Shown one piece after another: positions 57,360 through 64,000 of a stretch of 64,000 nucleotides of DNA (its first letter is position 1; each line of letters begins with the position of its first letter). Made by a program: the position numbers and the translations under genes. Under the pieces are notes generated by a model, which made no database searches, was not told the DNA's origin, and worked only from the letters and a program-made list of their open reading frames with translations. The DNA comes from Ceratopteris richardii (lineage: Eukaryota > Streptophyta > Polypodiopsida > Polypodiales > Pteridaceae), in the NCBI GenBank assembly GCA_020310875.1, contig CM035423.1, positions 139,334,248-139,398,247 of the forward strand. The letters run 5' to 3'.

Positions 57360-60300
57360 TAAATCTGCACATTGCATATTAGTAGACACATAAGTCAACT
57401 GAATCTCTTTGCTAAGCAGCTTCTCTCTCACATAGTGGTAATGAACCTCTATGTGTTTGGTTCTGGCATGATATATTGGATTAGCTGCAAGGTGAAGAGA
57501 GCTAGTGTTATCTCCAAATATGATTGGTGGCCTTGTATATAGGCCTAACTCTGTATATAGAAGCTTCAACTAGATAGCTTCTTGGGTGGCATTGGCAAGC
57601 CCTCTATACTCTGCTTCAGTGGATGACAATGCCACTGTAGGTTGTTTCTTGGCTGACCAAGAAATAGGCTTATCTCCTGCAAAACAAATGTAGCCTGATG
57701 TGCTCCTCCTATCATCCTTGCATCCTGCCCAATCTGCATCTGAATAAACTTTAATGTCAATATCTGATGTATATGGAAAATACAAACCATGGCTTTGAGT
57801 TCCCTTCAAGTACTTCAAGATCTTCTTTGCTGCCTCTAGGTGAGGTACCCTTGGTTTGTGCATGAATTGACTAAGCACACTAACTCCATATGCTATGTCA
57901 ATTCTAGTCAAGGTAGCATAATTCAAACTACCTACCATACTTTGATATCCTGTAATGTCTTGTAGTTCATCCCCTTCATGAGCACTTAGCTTTAGGTTGA
58001 CCTCCATTGGAGTAGTAGATACTTTAGCATCCTGCGAACCAAACTTCTTGACCATATCCTGTACATACTTCTTTTGAGTGATATATATACCTGAGTTGGT
58101 GTAGACTAACTCAAGACCTAAAAAATACTTCAATAATCCAAGATCACTAATCTTGAATTCTTTCATCATCTGTCCTTTGATGTGTCTAATCCCATTGACA
58201 TCATTGCCTGTAATGATTATGTCATCAACATAAACACACAAGTAGATTACTTCTGTACTACTTCTCTTTATGAATAGAGAAGTATCAGCTTTACTCATTA
58301 CAAATCCTTGGTCTTGGAGATAGGTTGTCAACCTGTAATTCCATGCTCTAGGTGCCTGCTTCAAACCATATAGAGCCTTCTTCAATTTACAAACATAGTT
58401 TACCTTCTTGGGATCTTCATAGCCAGGTGGTTGTGACATGTAGACTTCTTCAGATATCCATCCATTCAAGAAAGCATTCTTGACATCTAATTGGTACATG
58501 TTCCAATTCTTGGATGCAGCTACACTCACCAATATTCTGATAGTTGGCATCTTAGCCACAGGAGAAAATGTCTCCTCATAATCAATGCCTTGGGTTTGTG
58601 CAAAACCCTTGGCTACCAACCTAGCTTTATACCTGTTTATTGTTCCATCTGAATTCCTCTTTAGCTTGTATATCCATCTGGATCCTATCACCTTCATAGA
58701 GTCTTTCTTGGGTACCAAGTCCCAAGTTTCACTTTCCTTGAGAGCTTCCATTTCTTTATCCATAGCTCCTTTCCATTCTGGTTTGGTGATTGCTTCTTCA
58801 TAGGTACCTGGTTCTTCATTCAACAAGTCCTTTGCAAGATATACAGAATGTTTAGTCACAAGTGATGTGTCATACCCAAATCTGATTGGTCTTTTGCTTT
58901 CTCTCTGAGATCTTCTAATTGCTTGAGTTGAGGATTCTGGTATATCCTCTAGCTTTTTCATCTTCATCTTCCCTTTGGACTTCCAAGCCTTGAATTCCTC
59001 AAGGTTTATTGTATCATCATCATCTAAGCTTGAATCTTCTTTCTGAATTGGTTCCTCCTTGGTGAGCTTTGGAAAATCTTCTTCCATATCATAGGGTAGA
59101 CTAACCTTCCTGCATTCACTCTCATACCATGAGTCATTCTCATCAAAGATGACATCTCTGCTTACCTTGAAGCCTTTGTTTGTTGGGTTGTAGAGTCTGT
59201 ATCCCTTTTGGTTCAAATCATAACCAATGAAGATACACTTTTCAGCTTTAGGATCTAGCTTTCCCCTTACCTGTGAGGGAATATGCACATATGCTACACA
59301 ACCAAAGATTTTACAATGATCCAGAGAAGGTCTCTTACCATGCCAAGCTTCATATGGTGTCATGCCATCAAGTGATTTGGATGGCAACCTATTGATGAGA
59401 TAGGTGGCAGTGGATACACTCTCTGCCCAAAGATAATTTGGCAACTTCTTTTCATTAAGCATAGACCTAGCTGTTTCTACAATGAGTCTATTCCTTCTTT
59501 CAGCTACCCCATTTTGTTCAGGTGAGTACCTTGTAGTAATCTCCCTTTTGATGCCTCTTTCCTGCAAGAAATCTTCAAACTCATTTGAGAAGTACTCTCC
59601 TCCACCATCTGACCTTAGCCTCTTCAAGCTTCTTCCTGTTTGATTTTCAACAAGTGCAAGATACCTCTTGAAACAATTAAACACTTCATCTTTATACTTC
59701 ATAAAGTATAAGATGGTCCATCTGCTATAATCATCAATGAAGGACACATAATACCTTGAACCTGAAATGGAAGGGTCCTTGCTAGGTCCCCAAACATCTA
59801 TGTGTACCAAGTCTAGGTAGTCTTCATGCATGAAACCTTTCCTTGAGTAGGGCAACCTGTGAGACTTACCAAACTGACATGCTCCACACTTATAAATCAT
59901 GTGTTGCTTGGATACATTAGGTATCCCAAGCACACATTGATCCCTGCACATTTGCTTTAGGGTTCTTTCACCTATGTGACCTAACCTCTTGTGCCATATT
60001 TCTAACTCTGAAAGTGTTTGATCCTTGTAATTATACAAGGCAATGTTCTTAGTATCTTCTATCTCAAAAGTAAACAATCTACCTGATTTTTCTCCCTTGG
60101 CTATCCTTCTGAATCCATGTCTTGGGTCCTCCACATATGCTCCATGTTGTGTGAATCTGACCCGCAAACCTTTCTCCACAATCTGACCAACACTCATTAG
60201 ATTCTTGGTGATGGTTGGTACATAGAGTACCCTGCTCAATAGGTTCTGGTTACCATCACATGTCTTCACATTTCCAATCTTAACAACAGAATGTTTAGTG

Positions 60301-61508
60301 TCATCACCTGTTTGTACCTGATGTTTGCCCTTGGGTTCTTCCAAATCAGAAAGTAGTGCCACATTGCCAGCTACATGGTTAGAACATCCTGAGTCAATAT
60401 AAAATAAATGATCATCATTTGTACCTGCCTTGGAGGTCATATTCATGATCAATAGGGAGTCATCTTGCTCCTCTGTGTAATTGTTGTAGTCCCTTCTGTT
60501 TTTGAATCCACCTTGGTAGTTACCATTGTGGTTGTGATTATAATTGTTGTTGTATTGATTGTTGTATCCATTGTAACTTTGGTGTTGGTTGAATCTGCCT
60601 CTCCCTTGAGAGTATCCACCTCTTGAGTAGCCTCTTCCTCTCTGATTCTTGTAGTTCTTGTAGCATTCATCTGTGGTATGATTGGACAAACCACAAATGT
60701 TGCAAGGTGATGAGTTGTAGGGTCTCCCCCTACCTGACTTACCTCCTCTGCTCCTGCCTCTTGATGATCTACCTCTCCCTGCATAATTAGCTTGAGAGGT
60801 AGAGCCTTCTTCATCCTGTTTCTTCCCTTTACCTTTATCCTTAACTTTCTTATCAGTATCGAGAGTAGAGGGGTTGTTACCTTTTGATTGATCTCCTGCC
60901 TTTGTAAACTTTGCTTCATGTGTGAATAGTTGGCCCATGAGTGTTGTGAGATCTGGGGTATGCATGTCCATATATAGGTCCATTGCAGTGGTGAAACTTT
61001 CCCACTTATCATCTGCCTTGAGTCCATTTGTTACTTGCCTGACTATTTGCTCCTCTTCAATCTCCTCTCCAATGCTTGCTAATTGGTCTGCCACATCTTT
61101 AATCTTTGTCACATACTCTGAGACTGATTGCTTGGGCTGCTTCCTAAGGGTTGTGAATTCAATCCACAGTTGATTCTTCCTAGCCCTTGTGTTGGAAGAA
61201 AAGTATGTTGACAAGGTTTCCCAAGTCTCTTGGGAAGTCTTACAATTCCTTACATGAGGTAAAAGGAAATCAGATATAGAGTTTAGAAGGTAAGACCTTG
61301 CCAAAGCATCTTTTGCACACCATTGGTTGAGCCTCTCATGTTCATCCTTGGTGGGTAGTCCTCTAGTTTTGAATGAGGGCAATTCTTCATCTCCTGATAT
61401 GTATCCAAATAAGCTTCTGCCTTGTAGATAGGTCTTCATCCTCAGAGACCAAGCTTGGTAGTTGTTCCTGTCCAATTTGTCAATGAATGAAGGAAATCCA
61501 TCTCCCAT
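57360..61508 (-). pseudogene. gag-pol: Element D Gag-Pol polyprotein (main part), one TAG
   Basis: The start [16 protein letters not shown] (ATG at 61508) is just inside the primer site. Gag (residues about 1-230) is followed by a Gly/Arg/Asn-rich stretch around the zinc knuckle [14 protein letters not shown] (about 269), protease [13 protein letters not shown] (about 370), pre-integrase [10 protein letters not shown], integrase with [17 protein letters not shown] and [10 protein letters not shown] with YVDDIIITG (about 58212) and RNase H with [17 protein letters not shown] at 57570-57572 replaces a tryptophan expected in ATQEAIW. The reading then continues to ADLLT, where element C is inserted; the last 25 codons are at 40177-40254. 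Confidence 0.92.
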
Positions 61509-61522
61509 GTTTAGCTTTTTTT

Positions 61523-61534
61523 GCTCTAATACCA
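61523..61534 (-). other. Element D primer binding site (tRNA-iMet)
   Basis: TGGTATTAGAGC on the minus strand is one mismatch from the canonical TGGTATCAGAGC and lies directly next to the 5' LTR. Confidence 0.88.
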
Positions 61535-61535
61535 C

Positions 61536-62633
61536 TGTTGGGAGTGATGGTTGGACGCACTCAAGAGATTGAGTTGGTGCTGCTATACCTGCTTCACACC
61601 AGCCCTCCTTTGATTCCAGAAATGCTTAGTACACACCTTGAGCTTCCAAATGATACCAAGAAATCATATATGTACTTTGCAAATGATATGTGTAATGACC
61701 AAATCAAAACAGATAACTTGGCACTTCAAAACTCAAGAAAAAACTTTCTATTTCTGTAGTGACACCTGCTCAGTTTTTCACTCAGTGTGACCAGCACACT
61801 AACAATTGATCTAATTCCTTCTGGACATATTAAATTAGCTTAACAAGCTACCATTTGCAAGTGGAATGAGCAGAAATGATAAACTACTCACTGAGAAATC
61901 ACTTTAGCAAAATAAAGTTTACCCCCGATCTTTTAGGAGCTTTGAAGAAACAGACCAGTGAGCACCTCGACTAAGATTTCTCTGTAATGGATGATCCAAT
62001 GACCTTGAACTTTTGTAGGTGTATAGTAGACTTTGAGCTGAATCCAATGTGCTTTGAATCACTTGATTTGGTTCAGTAGAACCTGAGATATGCTCCTTTG
62101 AAGTTGATAGACTTGGAGAAGATAACTCAGAGAAAAAATCAGAGATAGTGAATGTATATACTTCTATTGTTTGATGTAGTTTTACAATCTCATTAGCATG
62201 ACAAGCATAGCTAATTGAGGTGTTGTGGTGTAGGCTATGAAGTAGCACTATCACACACAAAGTTACAACAGTAGAATGCCTCGGGGAGTGAGCTCAATGA
62301 GAGTAGCTAAAAAACACGACTTTTCAAGTTCTTCTTTTATAGAAGTTTTGTGATCATTTGAATTTGAAACTCAAATCTAGTCTTCCTAGAATCTCTCCTC
62401 TAAAAGTAGGGAGATATTCTCTCCATTTAGTCCTCTAAAATTCCACGAGTAATCAAGTAGGTAAGTGATTACATGAGATGCCAAGTCATATAGACTTTTA
62501 CCATAGAATAAAAAGATAAAATCATATGTATGGGTTCCTATGCTCTTTCCTTCAAGTGAAGCTTTAGTAAAGGTTGTCCAAGGTAATCTTTCAAGTTTCC
62601 AAGCCAAGTGTGAAGGCTTGAAATGCACCAACA
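61536..62633 (-). repeat. 5' LTR of element D
   Basis: 1098 bp, CTATAAAAG box at 62334-62342. The right flank ATATC (62634-62638) is the target duplication. Confidence 0.95.
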
Positions 62634-63017
62634 ATATCCAAAAATTCTGAATGCAGCTTCTCTTTCAAGCAGCAAAACTCAGAAAGCATTAAAGGGTATT
62701 GGAGTAAAAACCATGTATTTTGATAGAGTCCTCAAGGAGAACAATCCAAAATTTGGCTCCTCACTATAGTGCTTGTGAATAACACAAAAGTGTCTAGGTT
62801 CAATTTTGGAAGATAGTGGATAATTGAATGAATATCCACCTTTGCTTTTCCTTTCTCTTCTATGGTTTCTCTTGTTCCCTTGCCCCTGCCAAGGTATTTG
62901 TCTTCATCCAATATAGTTAACTATGGTAAAAATGAAAAAGAAGGTCAGATGAAGTGCAAGCACACTTAAGGAGTCATGAAAAGTAACTTGAAACAAATAG
63001 ACAAAAAGCAAGAGACC

Positions 63018-63082
63018 CGACTGATGCAAGCGATTAGGGACTTCAAAGAAATTCAGATGGTTGATATTGCTTGCATCAGTTG
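63018..63082. repeat. Foldback repeat (copy of 323-387)
   Basis: CGACTGATGCAAGCGAT pairs with ATTGCTTGCATCAGTTG. One arm substitution relative to 323-387 (T to C) restores pairing. Confidence 0.75.
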
Positions 63083-63190
63083 TTATCAATATCTCTTTGC
63101 AAACTACCTAGAAACATGTTATATTTGCTGAAGAACGTGAATTTTTACATAGCTAGATGTCTATTATCAATGCTACATGCAACTCCTGGA

Positions 63191-63259
63191 CACGACCAAT
63201 ACAAGCGATAAGGCCCAACGAAAAATATCCCATGGGCCTTATCGCTTGCATCGATCCTG
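63191..63259. repeat. Foldback repeat (copy of 496-564)
   Basis: CACGACCAATACAAGCGATA pairs with TTATCGCTTGCATCGATCCT. Arms are about 25 bases. Confidence 0.8.
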
Positions 63260-63391
63260 ATCGATTTCTCACACTTCAAATGGAGATCTTGGACAAAACC
63301 AATACAAGCTAAAGATGTTGCATCGGTCGCATCTCATTTCCTAAGCCCAAAATTCTTGAGAATATATTTAACTATATACCTTGACATCATT

Positions 63392-64000
63392 GTGGAAGGG
63401 GAATCAAGAAAAAAGAGAAGAAGAAGAAAATCAAAGAATAAAGTTGCTCAATAAGGAATAAAGAAGTCAGAAAAACGACCAACTCTCTGCCCAAAGCCTC
63501 GCAGGGGCATGCATCAGGCAACAACGCCAAAGGCCCAGGTCCTGAGGAGTGGAATTAAAGAAAGATTACAACCAGGACATTCATGGGAGGTTGCACACAG
63601 CTTCCTCATCCACTAAGAGCTGGCGGTGAAGCGAAACAAGTCGACGAGAGAGACAGAACACATAGGATGCTTCATCGGATAAGATAACCAATTGTCTGAA
63701 GGTCCTAGGTGTCTCCTCATCCAGTGGATGCGTGCGGTGAGAAGAAATGGAACAGATCTTGAAGAATGACAAAGAAGATTAAAAAATAGGACCTTTTAAA
63801 TGTAATGCTCTCTTAAAAGAGAGTAGAGGTCAGCAAATTAAGGCGTGCGGTGGCAGAAGGAAAACAGGCCCAAAGCAACACAACACAGGAAGGTATGTGA
63901 GTAACAAGGACGGATCAAGGCCAAGAAGTATACATGAAGAAGTGCAAGAAGATATTTAGCAGGTAATGATCCTTCCACTGATAGTGTGCGTGGATGCCGG
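63392..64000 (+). repeat. LTR of a second element-B-type insertion (partial at window end)
   Basis: It begins TGTGGAAGG after the same ATCAT flank as at 691-695. It is a duplicated copy of the B left LTR, not an independent insertion, because the flank and insertion point are the same. Confidence 0.85.

Larger units (their letters stand above)
39038..62633 (-). mobile_element. Ty1/copia element D, split by gypsy element C
   Basis: LTRs of 1098 bp each (39038-40135 and 61536-62633) run TGTTGG..CCAACA, with about 20 differences by eye. The TSD ATATC is perfect (39033-39037 and 62634-62638). Internal DNA is on the minus strand, interrupted at 40255-57354 by element C. Without C the element is about 6.5 kb. 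Confidence 0.95.
62698..64000. repeat. Segmental duplication, copy 2
   Basis: Matches 1-1305 in the same orientation. It includes foldbacks at 63018-63082 and 63191-63259 and the element-B-type LTR from 63392 to the window end. The LTR is therefore partial only because the window stops. Confidence 0.85.

Noticed and set aside
57240..57569. Open frame joining copia RNase H to a Ser/Arg-rich end
   Set aside because: It is a chance fusion created by insertion of element C; the second half is LTR sequence that also forms the end of ORF4.
63392..64000. Independent new insertion of a B-type element
   Set aside because: Flank and insertion point match 691-696, so duplication of the whole segment is simpler.

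Overview
The window is plant nuclear DNA made almost entirely of nested LTR retrotransposons. The evidence for a plant is Ty1/copia elements with an initiator tRNA-Met primer site, long Ty3/gypsy elements with a tRNA-Asp-type primer site, a decayed LINE, and GT..AG-spliced gene remnants. I cannot name the species. The low gene density and element size suit a large genome; a non-flowering plant is possible but this is only a guess. No bacterial-type gene, CRISPR array, rRNA or tRNA gene was seen.

Layout. Positions 1-695 are host flank. Gypsy element B (696-29543, + strand, 1.7-kb LTRs) sits in a tandem repeat of this flank. B is old: its gag is truncated and its pol has many stops. Its left LTR is split by gypsy element A (1431-about 11304, + strand), also decayed. 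Its downstream region is split by copia element E (19835-24908, - strand, 230-bp LTRs, TSD AAGCT), which is young. From 29544 to 39037 lies the only non-LTR-element stretch. It holds a family of about 70-bp foldbacks, a broken minus-strand gene of unknown function, a decayed gene joining a CENH3-like histone fold to a Ulp1-like protease region, another unknown minus-strand gene remnant, a LINE fragment and a hexanucleotide microsatellite. Copia element D (39038-62633, - strand, 1098-bp LTRs, TSD ATATC) is split by gypsy element C (40255-57354, - strand, 716-bp LTRs, TSD GTGAG). The last 1.3 kb repeats the first 1.3 kb, including the B LTR start, so the locus is part of a larger duplication with an offset of about 62.7 kb.

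Most interesting biology. Elements B and C are related gypsy elements with an unusual gene set: gag with short-spaced zinc knuckles, a normal protease-RT-RNase H, an integrase with two successive H2C2 zinc modules, a second retropepsin-like domain after the integrase, a tail of W-x-P-[K/R] motifs, and a large downstream ORF ('ORF4' here) in the env position. ORF4 has a globular N-domain, a Pro-rich linker, a coiled coil and a C-domain. A also carries a related ORF4, and all three have a candidate 3' splice site just before it. In C, ORF4 runs through the polypurine tract into the 3' LTR. Separately, the foldback family and the histone/Ulp1 fusion in the host segment look undescribed to me. Otherwise near-intact C, D and E are each interrupted by a TAG explainable by C-to-T change at a CAG site, suggesting methylation-driven decay.
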